A stretch of DNA of 34,908 nt, from the NCBI GenBank assembly GCA_964448045.1, contig CAYUVF010000050.1, positions 1 through 34,908 of the forward strand, in the 5' to 3' direction. Shown one piece after another: positions 24,723 through 33,231 of this stretch. Each line of letters starts with the position of its first letter. Within the stretch, counting starts at the first letter, position 1. The translations under genes and the position numbers were made by a program. The stretch comes from CAYUVF01 sp964448045 (GTDB taxonomy: Bacteria; Bacteroidota; Rhodothermia; Rhodothermales; Salinibacteraceae). Below the pieces are notes generated by a model. That model did no database searches and was not told where the DNA came from. It saw only the letters and a program-made list of their open reading frames with translations.

Positions 24723-25526
24723 ATGATTACCCTTACGACCGACTTCGGTACCAAGGACGCATACGTAGCTGCCATGAAGGGTGTCATGCTGGGTATCTCT
24801 CCGGAGGCGCGCCTGGTGGATGTGACCCACGAAATCAGCCCGCAGGATGTGATGGAGGCAGCGTTCGTGCTGCGCGAAGCGATCCCCTACTTCCCCGACG
24901 GCGCCGTCCACCTCGTCGTCATCGACCCCGGCGTGGGAACCGAGCGCCGTCCGGTCGCGCTCCGCGCCAAGGGGCACTGGTTCGTGGGACCCGATAACGG
25001 ACTCTTTCCACTCGTGCTCAACAACGCCACGCCCGACGCCATCGTCGAGCTCAACAACCGGCGCCGCTGGCGCACCGAAACGCCCAGTACCACCTTCCAC
25101 GGCCGCGACATCTTCGCCCCGGCCGCCGCTCATCTCGCTGCGGGCCGCTCGCTCTCCGACCTCGGCACAGCGGTCGATACGCTCACGCCCCTCCGCTGGG
25201 CCCAACCGCGGGTGGACGAAGACGGCATCCAGGGCTGGATCGTTCACATCGACCACTTTGGCAACTGCATCACAAACATTTCCCAGGCCCTGTTCGACGA
25301 TCATCTGCCCGCCCACCGATCGAGCACCGCCTCGGCGTTCAAGTGCTTCGTTGGGAATGCCACCTTCCGGCAGACGCACGTGACCTACGGCGCCGTGAGC
25401 GAGGGCGATCCGCTGCTGCTGTTCGGAAGCAGCGGCCATCTCGAAATCGCCATCAACGGAGGGAACGCCGCCGACCGGTTGAACCTTCGAACGGGCGACT
25501 CGGTTGATGTTGTCTACCAAGACTGA
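24723..25526 (+). CDS. SAM hydrolase (adenosine-forming), DUF62 family
   Basis: A 267-residue cytoplasmic enzyme of the DUF62 family, whose characterised members hydrolyse S-adenosylmethionine to adenosine and methionine and resemble fluorinase/chlorinase. Family motifs are all present: LTTDFGTKDAYVAAMKG (4-20), VTHEISPQDV (34-43), DPGVGTERR (68-76), GPDNGLF (89-95), TFHGRDIFAPAAAHLA (124-139) and IDHFGNCITNI (176-186). The ATG at 24723 (MITLTTDFG) is used; the frame is open upstream to 24648. The protein helps limit SAM levels or disposes of damaged SAM (an inference from the family). The sigma-like fusion gene follows at 36 bp on the same strand and is probably cotranscribed. Confidence 0.95.
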   Translation: MITLTTDFGTKDAYVAAMKGVMLGISPEARLVDVTHEISPQDVMEAAFVLREAIPYFPDGAVHLVVIDPGVGTERRPVALRAKGHWFVGPDNGLFPLVLNNATPDAIVELNNRRRWRTETPSTTFHGRDIFAPAAAHLAAGRSLSDLGTAVDTLTPLRWAQPRVDEDGIQGWIVHIDHFGNCITNISQALFDDHLPAHRSSTASAFKCFVGNATFRQTHVTYGAVSEGDPLLLFGSSGHLEIAINGGNAADRLNLRTGDSVDVVYQD

Positions 25527-25562
25527 GCCCCCATCCGCTCTCCCGCGCCCCTGCCTCCGCCT

Positions 25563-26822
25563 ATGCCCGACGATGCCCCCGCTCCTGCGGATGTGCTCGA
25601 CCACCTCGATGCGCTGTATGCCCTGGCGCGCGTGCTCACCCCCGACGCCTCGGCCGCGACCGACCTCGTGCAAGCGACGATCCGCCAGGCCCTGGGCACC
25701 GAGCCGCCCGCGAATACTCCGCCGCGCGTCTGGTACACCCGGCTCCTGCTCAACATCCATGCAGATGATCCGCTCGATACGCCATCCGAGGCGCCCATCG
25801 ACGACCTCCGGTCCGCGACGGCTGATGCGCTGGTGGATCGCCTGCTACCCACCGCATTCCTCAGCCGCCCCCACAGGGAGCGCCTGCTGCTGACGCTCTG
25901 CGTCCTCAACGACCTCTCCCCGCAGGCCGCTGCGCAAGTGCTCGGCACAGATCGAACGACAGTAGAGCAGCGGCTCGATGCAGCGCGCACGCACCTCTGG
26001 GAGACGCTCAAAGCCAGCGCCACGCCCCCCGAGCGCCGCATCCTGCAGGAGCAGAGCAGTCCGAGGGCCGCCGCCGATGCGCTTCCCAACGCCCTGCCCG
26101 ACACGCTGGCACAGGCGCCCTCCTCCCTGCGTCCGGCCGCCTCGGCGCTCATCCAAGAGGCGGCACAGTCGGCCCCTCGCCCGCTGGAGGAGCCAGCTCC
26201 CTCGGCGGCCGACCGCTCGGCCGCACGCTCCTCCAGCCGATCGGCCAGCGCGGGCTCGCGGCTGGGCCATTTTGTGCGCCGCACCGGAGCAGCCCTCGGG
26301 CTCATCCTCGTGGCCGGGCTCCTGGCCTATCTGCTCTCCAGCATGCTCAACCGGCCTGCCTCCGCGCCTTCGACCGTCGACCTGATCGAGCGCACCGTCG
26401 CCCAGAGCGAGCAGGCGACCCCGATGGTGTCCACCCGCGATCCGGCTGAGGGCGAGCAGTACGTCCGCGACCAGACGGGCCGCGCGCTGGCCGCTCCACA
26501 GATCAAACGCACCCAGCTCCGAGGCGTCGGCACGGTCGAGATTGCCCCTCAGGTAACCCTCCCCGCCTTCTTCCTCGCCGACACCACGACGGGCCTCTCC
26601 ATCACCGCCTACGTATTCGATTACGCCATGCTCGATGCGTTCGGCGACCGGGTAGCGCTCGCGGCCGACGTGCGCCGCGCACTGGAAGCCGACGACGCCG
26701 TCGAAGCGCGCACCGTCGGCCAGAAGCAGGTGCTCATCTGGCGACGGCGTGACGATATTTACGTGGCGGTCATGCCCGAATCCAGCGCCTCATTGACCGA
26801 GCGTATCGCCCCATCGAGCTGA
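25563..26822 (+). CDS. membrane-anchored ECF-sigma-like / anti-sigma-like fusion protein
   Basis: A 419-residue protein with a rare layout. Residues about 10-65 resemble sigma-70 region 2 (LDALYALARVLT, ATDLVQATIRQAL, RVWYTRLLLNI), and residues about 92-150 resemble region 4 with its helix-turn-helix (LSPQAAAQVLGTDRTTVEQR, LDAARTHLWETL). A Pro/Ala/Ser-rich linker (152-236) follows, then one membrane helix (about 242-262, ALGLILVAGLLAYLLSSML). The outer part (263-419) has a folded region (GTVEIAPQVTLPAFFLADTT, AYVFDYAMLDAFGDRVALA, VLIWRRRDDIYVAVMP) like the extracytoplasmic part of anti-sigma factors in this lineage. It would tether a DNA-binding part to the membrane, with a sensor outside. 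Whether it acts as a sigma factor or a decoy is unknown; no separate sigma gene lies beside it. It ends 7 bp from a convergent histidine kinase. Confidence 0.85.
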   Translation: MPDDAPAPADVLDHLDALYALARVLTPDASAATDLVQATIRQALGTEPPANTPPRVWYTRLLLNIHADDPLDTPSEAPIDDLRSATADALVDRLLPTAFLSRPHRERLLLTLCVLNDLSPQAAAQVLGTDRTTVEQRLDAARTHLWETLKASATPPERRILQEQSSPRAAADALPNALPDTLAQAPSSLRPAASALIQEAAQSAPRPLEEPAPSAADRSAARSSSRSASAGSRLGHFVRRTGAALGLILVAGLLAYLLSSMLNRPASAPSTVDLIERTVAQSEQATPMVSTRDPAEGEQYVRDQTGRALAAPQIKRTQLRGVGTVEIAPQVTLPAFFLADTTTGLSITAYVFDYAMLDAFGDRVALAADVRRALEADDAVEARTVGQKQVLIWRRRDDIYVAVMPESSASLTERIAPSS

Positions 26823-26829
26823 ACTGCTG

Positions 26830-28233
26830 CTACCCCGCCGCAGCCTCGGAGGCCGGAACTTCGATGCGGAAGGTGCTGCCCTCGCCCACGGTGGATTCGA
26901 CGACGCTGAGATCGCCGCCGTGGTAGTTTTCGATCACGCGCTGCGCGAGGCTCAGCCCCAATCCCCAGCCGCGCTTTTTGGTACTGAAGCCGGGCCGGAA
27001 GACATTTTTCCACTCGCGCCGGTCGATGCCACAGCCGGTATCGCGCACCTCGATGCACACGCGGCCATTTTGCCGAAATCCGGCCACCTCGATGGTCCCC
27101 TCCGGCCCCTCGATCGCATCGAGGGCATTCTTCAGCAGATTCTCCACCACCCATCCGAAAAGCTCCTCATTGACGGGCGCCTGGAGCCCTTCGGGCACGT
27201 CGACACGAAGGGCCACCTGCTGGCCCTGCTGCGGGATCCGCCGGCGGATGTAGCGGGCCGTGTTCTCGATGATGGACCGCAGGTCCTGATCCTGCAGCTT
27301 CGGCATCGACCCGATGTCGTTAAACCGATTCGCCACGCGCTGCAGCCGCTCCACATCGCTCTCAATCTCCTCAACCGCCTGCTTGCGCTGCTCCTCCTCC
27401 AGATCCGGCATCCGCAGGATCTCGACCCATCCCATCAGGCTGGAGATGGGCGTACCCAGCTGATGCGCCGCCTCCCGCGCCATGCCTACCCACAGGCTGC
27501 TCTGCTCGCTGCGGCGCACGTACGAAAAACCGAGATAGCCCACCAGGATGAACAGCCCCACGAACAGCAGCTGGACGTACGGAAAGATGCGCAGCTCCTT
27601 GACGAGCGACGACTCATCGTAGTGGACGTACTGCCGCAGCGTCGTCGGCTCCTCGCCGGGAACGCTTGGAAACTCGAGGTCGATGGGAATCGGGCGATAC
27701 GACGCGTCCATCTCCGCGCGCAGGCGCCGGAGCTGCTCCATCGCCTCGGCCGAGTCCTCCGCCGAAAGGCGGCCGATCGAATCCGGCACACCCACGTTTC
27801 GCCAGAACAGCGGCTGCTGAAACGTGGAATCCGTGATGATGGCGGGCACGCCAAACGGATTCGGCTTGACGATTTTGTCGAAGATGAACTCGAAATCGCG
27901 CACCGGCGGCATGCTCCGCGCCCACGTCACCGCCTGCTTGAGCTCGCGGATCTCGGCGTCGCTAACCTCGACGCCCTCGGGCCGGGTGCCCTGCTCCAGC
28001 TGCGTCAGGATTTCTTCGAGCTCTTGCAGCTCCGTCCGATACGGGTTCATCGCGCGCTGCTCGGCCTGGGCCACCTGCGCCTGCGCATCGGCCCAGAGCT
28101 GGATGACGGCCTGTTCGCGGGCGCGCAACCGGTCGACCAGGCGCTGCGTGTACCACAGCGAGGCCACCGCGATGAGCATCGCAAACACGATCAGCCCCAG
28201 CTTGAGCTTGACGGAGAGGCGGTACGCCTTCAT
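26830..28233 (-). CDS. orphan sensor histidine kinase
   Basis: A 467-residue membrane kinase. Membrane helices at about residues 8-28 and 216-236 flank a large extracytoplasmic sensing region (30-215) with a coiled-coil start (ERE- and Gln-rich, 33-75). The phosphoacceptor is His-257 in MAREAAHQLGTPISSLMGW. The ATP lid motifs are the N box ENLLKNALDAIE (364-375), G1 DTGCGI (398-403) and G2 GWGLGLS (422-428). HAMP and PAS domains are not evident. No response regulator gene is adjacent; the downstream neighbour on the same strand is absent because the sigma-like fusion converges from the other side. purA lies upstream at 110 bp. Its ligand is unknown. Confidence 0.93.
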   Translation of the reverse strand: MKAYRLSVKLKLGLIVFAMLIAVASLWYTQRLVDRLRAREQAVIQLWADAQAQVAQAEQRAMNPYRTELQELEEILTQLEQGTRPEGVEVSDAEIRELKQAVTWARSMPPVRDFEFIFDKIVKPNPFGVPAIITDSTFQQPLFWRNVGVPDSIGRLSAEDSAEAMEQLRRLRAEMDASYRPIPIDLEFPSVPGEEPTTLRQYVHYDESSLVKELRIFPYVQLLFVGLFILVGYLGFSYVRRSEQSSLWVGMAREAAHQLGTPISSLMGWVEILRMPDLEEEQRKQAVEEIESDVERLQRVANRFNDIGSMPKLQDQDLRSIIENTARYIRRRIPQQGQQVALRVDVPEGLQAPVNEELFGWVVENLLKNALDAIEGPEGTIEVAGFRQNGRVCIEVRDTGCGIDRREWKNVFRPGFSTKKRGWGLGLSLAQRVIENYHGGDLSVVESTVGEGSTFRIEVPASEAAAG

Positions 28234-28343
28234 GCCGATATTGATCGGACGATTCGGAGGACCCGTTTAGCGGTTCAACCGCGGCGACCGCGAAAGTCTC
28301 CGGGCCGCCGCGGATGCTCGTTCTGTTCCACCTGCTCTGCGGG

Positions 28344-29642
28344 TCACGCCGCGGGAAGCCGCGCCTCCAGGTCGGTGATGATTTGCTGCCGCTTCGGGCC
28401 GTTCGACACCATGCTCACCTCCGTCCCGATGAAGTCGGCGATGAACATCAAGTAGTCCTGCGCGGCGCCGGGCAGCTCGTCGAAGTGGCGCACGTCGGAG
28501 ATATCGGCCTCCCAGCCGGGAAGCGTCTCGTAGAGAGGCTCCACTTTTTCGAGCGTCTGCACTTCGCTCGGGAAGCGCCGCGTCTCTTTGCCGTCGTAGC
28601 GGTAGCGCGTGCACACCTTGAGCTCATCGAGGCCCGAGAGCACATCGAGCTTGGTGATGGCCAGCTCGTTGAAGCCGTTGATCATCGCCGTGTAGCGGAG
28701 CGCGACCAGATCGAGCCAGCCGCAGCGGCGCGGGCGCCCGGTCGTGGCGCCGAACTCGTCGCCCACTTTGCGGAGCTGCCGCCCCACCGCGTCGTCCAGC
28801 TCCGTCGGGAAGGGGCCGTTGCCGACGCGCGTGCAGTACGCCTTCACGATGCCGATGACGCGGTCGACCTGCGTGGGTGGCACACCCAATCCCGTGCAGC
28901 AACCGCCCACCGTCGGGTGGCTGGAGGTGACGTACGGATAGCTGCCGAAGTCGACGTCGAGCAGTGAGCCCTGCGCGCCCTCAGCCAGCACGTGCTTGCC
29001 GTCGTTCAGCGCCCGGTTCAGGTACGCCGACGTATCGGTCACGAACGGGTCGATCAGCTGATCGAACTCAACGTACTCTTCGACGATCTGATCGACATCG
29101 AGCTCCTCGGCGCCGTAAATGTGCTGGAGGATGGCGTTCTTTTCCTCGATCGACTGCGTCAGCTTCTTGCGGAGCACATCGCGATCGAGCAGATCGACCA
29201 CGCGGATGCCCGTGCGCGCGAACTTGTCCATGTACGCCGGCCCGATGCCGCGCCCGGTGGTGCCAATGGCATCGCTGTCGCGCGCCTGCTCGCGGGCCTC
29301 CTCGACGCGCTTGTGGTAGGGCATGATCAGATGCGCGTTGTGCGAGATCAGCAGGCGGCCCTCCACGTCGTAGCCGAGCTCGCGGATCGTCTTAATCTCC
29401 TCCATCACCGCGGCCGGGTCGAGCACCACGCCGTTGCCGATGACGCAGGTCACGCCTTCGTGAAAGATGCCGCTGGGCACCAGGTGCAGCACAAACTTTT
29501 CGTCGCCCCAACAGATGGTGTGGCCGGCGTTGGCCCCGCCCTGATACCGGGCGACAATGTCAACATCACTGCTCAGCAGGTCGACGACCTTTCCTTTTCC
29601 TTCGTCGCCCCACTGGCTTCCAATAACAATCGAAACGGGCAT
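28344..29642 (-). CDS. purA: adenylosuccinate synthetase
   Basis: A 432-residue cytoplasmic GTP-dependent enzyme that joins IMP and aspartate to form adenylosuccinate, the first committed step to AMP. The GTP/IMP loop is QWGDEGKGK at 10-18, with catalytic Asp-13, and His-41 lies in GGANAGHT. Other family signatures are IGTTGRGIGPAY (about 126-137), and GATTGRPRRCGWLD. The length and ends are normal. It lies downstream of the STAS gene and upstream of the histidine kinase on the minus strand. The ATG at 29642 begins MPVSIVIGSQWGDEGKG as expected. A small hairpin (GATCCGT and ACGGATC, 29672-29689) lies just before it and may separate it from the STAS transcript. Confidence 0.98.
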   Translation of the reverse strand: MPVSIVIGSQWGDEGKGKVVDLLSSDVDIVARYQGGANAGHTICWGDEKFVLHLVPSGIFHEGVTCVIGNGVVLDPAAVMEEIKTIRELGYDVEGRLLISHNAHLIMPYHKRVEEAREQARDSDAIGTTGRGIGPAYMDKFARTGIRVVDLLDRDVLRKKLTQSIEEKNAILQHIYGAEELDVDQIVEEYVEFDQLIDPFVTDTSAYLNRALNDGKHVLAEGAQGSLLDVDFGSYPYVTSSHPTVGGCCTGLGVPPTQVDRVIGIVKAYCTRVGNGPFPTELDDAVGRQLRKVGDEFGATTGRPRRCGWLDLVALRYTAMINGFNELAITKLDVLSGLDELKVCTRYRYDGKETRRFPSEVQTLEKVEPLYETLPGWEADISDVRHFDELPGAAQDYLMFIADFIGTEVSMVSNGPKRQQIITDLEARLPAA

Positions 29643-29706
29643 AACGTATGCGTTTTATTCGTGCAATAGAGGATCCGTCGCAACGGATCGGTGGATGAGG
29701 TGCCAT

Positions 29707-30051
29707 TCAGTCGCCGGTGACCGCCGCGAGGGCGGCTTCGACGGTGTCGTAACAGGGCACGGCACCGGCCAGCCGCGCGATCATGAGCAGGGAACGGACG
29801 TGCCTGGGCAGCGCCGCAACGGCGAGGTCGCCGCCCTGGTTGCGCATCAGCGCCATCCCGCCCACGAGCACACCCAACCCCAGCGGATTCATCTCGTCCA
29901 CCGCGCTCAAGTCGAGCACGGCGCGGGAGCAGCCGTCCTCGCTGAGGCGCAGCAGCGTTTCGTAGAACGTCGTGCCATCGGGCCCGCCCATCACGCGCCC
30001 CTGTAGGGTGAGCACCGCCACTCCATCTCGCCGTTCGACGTCGTGTGTCAT
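29707..30051 (-). CDS. STAS-domain protein (anti-sigma-factor antagonist-like) lacking the phosphoacceptor serine
   Basis: A 114-residue single-domain protein. The STAS fold is clear: VERRDGVAVLTLQGRVMGG (5-23), the central strand RAVLDLSAVDEMN (43-55) and GLGVLVGGM (58-66). In SpoIIAA-type proteins the motif at the tip is D-S-S-G-L-G with the second serine phosphorylated by the partner kinase; here it reads N-P-L-G-L-G (55-60), so leucine replaces the phosphoacceptor. It should therefore not be switched by the usual RsbW/SpoIIAB kinases, and may be locked active or serve another partner. It lies 60 bp from the secF stop and 65 bp from purA, all on the minus strand. Confidence 0.85.
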   Translation of the reverse strand: MTHDVERRDGVAVLTLQGRVMGGPDGTTFYETLLRLSEDGCSRAVLDLSAVDEMNPLGLGVLVGGMALMRNQGGDLAVAALPRHVRSLLMIARLAGAVPCYDTVEAALAAVTGD

Positions 30052-30096
30052 TCAACCGTGTCGGTCCTGCGCATGTGAATGGGCGGAGGCCCCTCG

Positions 30097-30124
30097 GTTA
30101 TCCGCGCATCGTTATCCGCGCACC
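30097..30124. repeat. 14-bp tandem duplication over the secF stop codon
   Basis: GTTATCCGCGCATC (30097-30110) is followed by GTTATCCGCGCACC (30111-30124), one mismatch. The second copy contains the secF stop (TAA on the minus strand) and its last codons; the first copy repeats them just outside the gene. Confidence 0.75.
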
Positions 30125-31029
30125 TTGGCCTGCTGCATGCGGTGGCGCAGCTCCACGACCGTGGGCGAGGCGACAAAAACGGACGAGTACGTCCCGATGC
30201 ACACCCCGATAATCAGCGCAAACGAGAAGCCCCGCAAGACCTCGCCGCCAAAGATAAACAGGATCGTGACGACGATCAATGTTGTGAGCGAGGTGACAAC
30301 CGTCCGGCTCAGCGTGCTGTTGATCGACCGGTCGACGATCTCGTCGTAATCCTCGGTCTTGAACAGATTGACGTACTCGCGGATGCGGTCGAACACGACC
30401 ACCGTGTCGTTCAGCGAGTAGCCAACGATGGTCAGAAACGCCGCAATGATCGACTGATCCATCTGCAGCGAAAACGGCACGATGCCGCTCAGCACCGAGA
30501 AGACGCCCAGCGTGATGGTGACGTCGTGCACGAGCGCGGCCAGCGCGCCGAGGCTGTAGCGCCACTCGAACCGGATCAGGATGTAGATGAAAATAACAAA
30601 GAGCGCACCGAGTACCGAGTAGATCGCCCCGCGCGCCAGATCTTCGGCAAACTGCGGTCCGACGATGTTGGTGCTCACGAGCGTAGGCGAGGCCTCGGGG
30701 AAGGACTGCTGCAGGGTCTGCAGGATACGCTGCTGCACGACGTTCGTCTCTTCATCCGCCGTCGTGCGGATGAGCAGCCCCGTATCGCCGTACGTCTTCA
30801 CGACCGGATCGGCGCCGAGCGCGCCGCTCAGGGCGCTGCGCACCTCGTTGGTTGGCAAGTTCGCCACGTTCTCGATGACGAACTCTTTCCCACCGCGAAA
30901 CTCAATACCCAGCTCCAGCCCCTTCGTCGAGAGGCTCACGATGCTGAGCACGATGAGAATGGCGGAGAAGATGTAGCCCCGCTGCCGGTTGGGGATGAAG
31001 GTGTAATCGGGATTCTCAAAAAGTCGCAT
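30112..31029 (-). CDS. secF: protein translocase subunit SecF
   Basis: A 305-residue inner-membrane protein with six expected membrane segments: an N-terminal helix (about 17-35), a periplasmic domain with GIEFRGGKEFVIEN (41-54), and a five-helix C-terminal half that holds LNDTVVVFDRIREY, the conserved motif of proton-coupled SecDF. With SecD and YajC it uses the proton-motive force to pull exported proteins across the membrane. It lies 115 bp downstream of secD; the two are separate genes here, not fused as in some Bacteroidota. The C-terminal end is duplicated at the DNA level (30097-30124). Confidence 0.96.
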   Translation of the reverse strand: MRLFENPDYTFIPNRQRGYIFSAILIVLSIVSLSTKGLELGIEFRGGKEFVIENVANLPTNEVRSALSGALGADPVVKTYGDTGLLIRTTADEETNVVQQRILQTLQQSFPEASPTLVSTNIVGPQFAEDLARGAIYSVLGALFVIFIYILIRFEWRYSLGALAALVHDVTITLGVFSVLSGIVPFSLQMDQSIIAAFLTIVGYSLNDTVVVFDRIREYVNLFKTEDYDEIVDRSINSTLSRTVVTSLTTLIVVTILFIFGGEVLRGFSFALIIGVCIGTYSSVFVASPTVVELRHRMQQAKVRG

Positions 31030-31144
31030 AGTTTCTACTCTCGGTTGATGCTCCGGAGGGGAGCGGATCTCAAAAGGTCGGGGTCGTGCGTCGGAGCGCT
31101 ATCGGACCGGGAGCCCACGAGGCCCCCCGGCCGGTGCGCTATCA

Positions 31145-33067
31145 TCAGCCGTAGCTAACGCTCATCCGGCGCTCACCGATCATGTAGTCGAACACGATCC
31201 GCGTGACGATAATTGCCGTGAAGAGCGACGACAGGATACCGGCCATCAGCGTGACGGCAAAGCCCTGGATGGGCCCGACGCCGAACGAGTACAGGATGGC
31301 GCCCACAAAAAACGTCGTGATGTTGGCATCGAGGATGGCGCTCAGCGCCTGCTCGTAGCCCGCATCGATCGACGCCTTGAGCGTCTTGCCCGTGTTCTGC
31401 TCCTCGCGGATGCGGTCAAAGATGAGCACGTTCGCGTCCACCGCCATACCAATCGTCAGCACGATACCGGCGATGCCCGGCAGCGTCAGCGTCGCCTTGA
31501 AGCCGGCGAGGATGCCCAGAATCAGGATGATGTTGAGCAGCAGCGCCAGATCGGCCACGACGCCGGCGGTGTGGTAGTAGAAGATCATGAAGAGCGCCAC
31601 GAGCAAGAGCCCGACGACGACCGAGATGAACCCGGCCCGGATCGACTCCTGACCGAGGCTCGGCCCCACGGTGCGTTCCTCGACGATGTCCACCGGCGCC
31701 GGCAGGGCACCCGACTTCAGCACGGTGACGATGTCCTGCGCCTCGGCCCGCGATTCGAGCCCGGTGATCGAGGACCGGCCGCCCACAATGCGCTCCTCCA
31801 CCCGCGGATACGAGTAGATCACCCCATCGAGCACGATGGCTACCTGCTCGCCGACGTTCGCGCCCGTCACGCGCGCCCAGGTGCGCGCACCATCCGAGTT
31901 CATCGTCATCGACACGCTCGGCTCGTTCGTGTACTGATCGAACTGCACCGAGGCGTCGGTGATGGCCTCGCCGCTGAGCTCCACCTCCTGGCGCACCCCA
32001 ATCAGCTCGAAGATCTCCCGTCCGTCCTGTGCGTTACCAATCGGGTTGGCGCTGTACATCAGTTCGACACCGGAGGGCAGCATCGAGCGCACGTCCGATC
32101 GGTTAAGCAGATCGTTCACGCGCGCCGTATCCGAGGCGGCCACGCGCCCGAAGACAACACTCTCCCCGTACGGCAGCGGCTGCATGGCCGCCAGCAGGGG
32201 ATTCTGCGGGCCGTCCTCGGAGGCGTCCTCGCCAGCCAGCTGCGTGCCGCTCTGGGCCGTATCGGCCTGGACGAGCTCGGTGCCGCCTTCGGATTCCAGC
32301 TCCGTGCCTTCTTGGACCTCCTCCGACTCCGGCGTTTCGGTCGCCGCCGTATCCGGTTCATAGTATTCAATGATCCGCTGTGCCGCGCTGGCCATGCGCC
32401 CGGGATCGGGCATCAGGCGGAATTCGAGGCGCGCGGTGCCCTTCAGCAGATCGCGGATGCGCTCGGGATCGTCGATGCCCGGCAGCTCCACCACCACGCG
32501 GCGCGTGCCCTGCCGCTGGATGTTCGGCTCGGTCACGCCGTAGCGGTCGACGCGGTTGCGGATAATCTCGATCGCGCGGCCCACGGCATCGTCGGCCTGC
32601 TCCTGGAGGTACTGCTGCACCTCGTCGTTGGTGGAGCGGCGGGTGATGCCGGCCTCTTCGTTGCGGAAGTAGCGCGAGAGCCGGGCTTCGGGGTCGCGCG
32701 CCTCGAACTCCTGCACGAACGCGTCGATCACCGAGATGCCTTCGTCGCGGGCACGCTGGCGTGCCGCCTGCAGCACCTCGTTGAACGTCTCATCGGTGTT
32801 GGTCGCCAGCTGGCCGATGAGCGCGTCGGTCTGCACCTCCATGGTGACGTGCATGCCGCCGAGGAGATCAAGCCCCAGGTTGAGCGAGCCCTCTTTCACC
32901 TGCTGGATGTGCGCGTAATTCTCTTGTTCATACTGCTCGCGTTCCGCCTCGGTCATCTGACTCATCTGGTAGTTGAGCCACAGGTTCTGCACAGACGGGT
33001 AGAGGTACCATCCGCACAAGACGACAAAAAAGACGGTGAGAAAAACTTTAAATCCGTTGCCTTGCAT
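31145..33067 (-). CDS. secD: protein translocase subunit SecD
   Basis: A 640-residue inner-membrane protein. The start at ATG 33067 (MQGNGFKVFLTVFFVVL) opens on the first membrane helix; the frame is open much further upstream but that part is not SecD-like. Family motifs: LNLGLDLLGGMHVTM (62-76), the first periplasmic domain RAIEIIRNRVDRYGV (164-178), IVLDGVIYSYPRV (411-423) and the membrane motif VDANVLIFDRIREE (543-556). A long acidic, Thr/Glu/Gly-rich insertion (about 237-290) splits the periplasmic P1 domain and is not usual in the family. Five further membrane segments close the protein. secF follows, and a small exported protein lies upstream. Confidence 0.97.
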   Translation of the reverse strand: MQGNGFKVFLTVFFVVLCGWYLYPSVQNLWLNYQMSQMTEAEREQYEQENYAHIQQVKEGSLNLGLDLLGGMHVTMEVQTDALIGQLATNTDETFNEVLQAARQRARDEGISVIDAFVQEFEARDPEARLSRYFRNEEAGITRRSTNDEVQQYLQEQADDAVGRAIEIIRNRVDRYGVTEPNIQRQGTRRVVVELPGIDDPERIRDLLKGTARLEFRLMPDPGRMASAAQRIIEYYEPDTAATETPESEEVQEGTELESEGGTELVQADTAQSGTQLAGEDASEDGPQNPLLAAMQPLPYGESVVFGRVAASDTARVNDLLNRSDVRSMLPSGVELMYSANPIGNAQDGREIFELIGVRQEVELSGEAITDASVQFDQYTNEPSVSMTMNSDGARTWARVTGANVGEQVAIVLDGVIYSYPRVEERIVGGRSSITGLESRAEAQDIVTVLKSGALPAPVDIVEERTVGPSLGQESIRAGFISVVVGLLLVALFMIFYYHTAGVVADLALLLNIILILGILAGFKATLTLPGIAGIVLTIGMAVDANVLIFDRIREEQNTGKTLKASIDAGYEQALSAILDANITTFFVGAILYSFGVGPIQGFAVTLMAGILSSLFTAIIVTRIVFDYMIGERRMSVSYG

Positions 33068-33231
33068 AGAAATAGAACGGGTCGATGGGTAGACGTAGGG
33101 TAGACCGAGACAGCCCAGACGGGACTGCGCCGCACGTGCGAAGGACGCCGCGCCTCGCGGCCAATCAGCCGATTCAGCGAGGCACACGCAACCGTGCGGA
33201 AAATACAGCGAAACCGATGCGTAGAGGTGAC

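Noticed and set aside
26920..28455. Plus-strand open frame (511 codons) opposite the histidine kinase
   Set aside because: The kinase boxes on the minus strand are complete; the antisense frame is Leu/His/Arg-rich with no domain.
29672..29689. Small hairpin (GATCCGT/ACGGATC) between the STAS gene and purA as a terminator
   Set aside because: The stem is only 7 bp and no T run follows on the minus strand, so terminator status cannot be supported.
31571..33103. Plus-strand open frame (510 codons) opposite secD
   Set aside because: SecD on the minus strand is unmistakable; this frame is a shadow.
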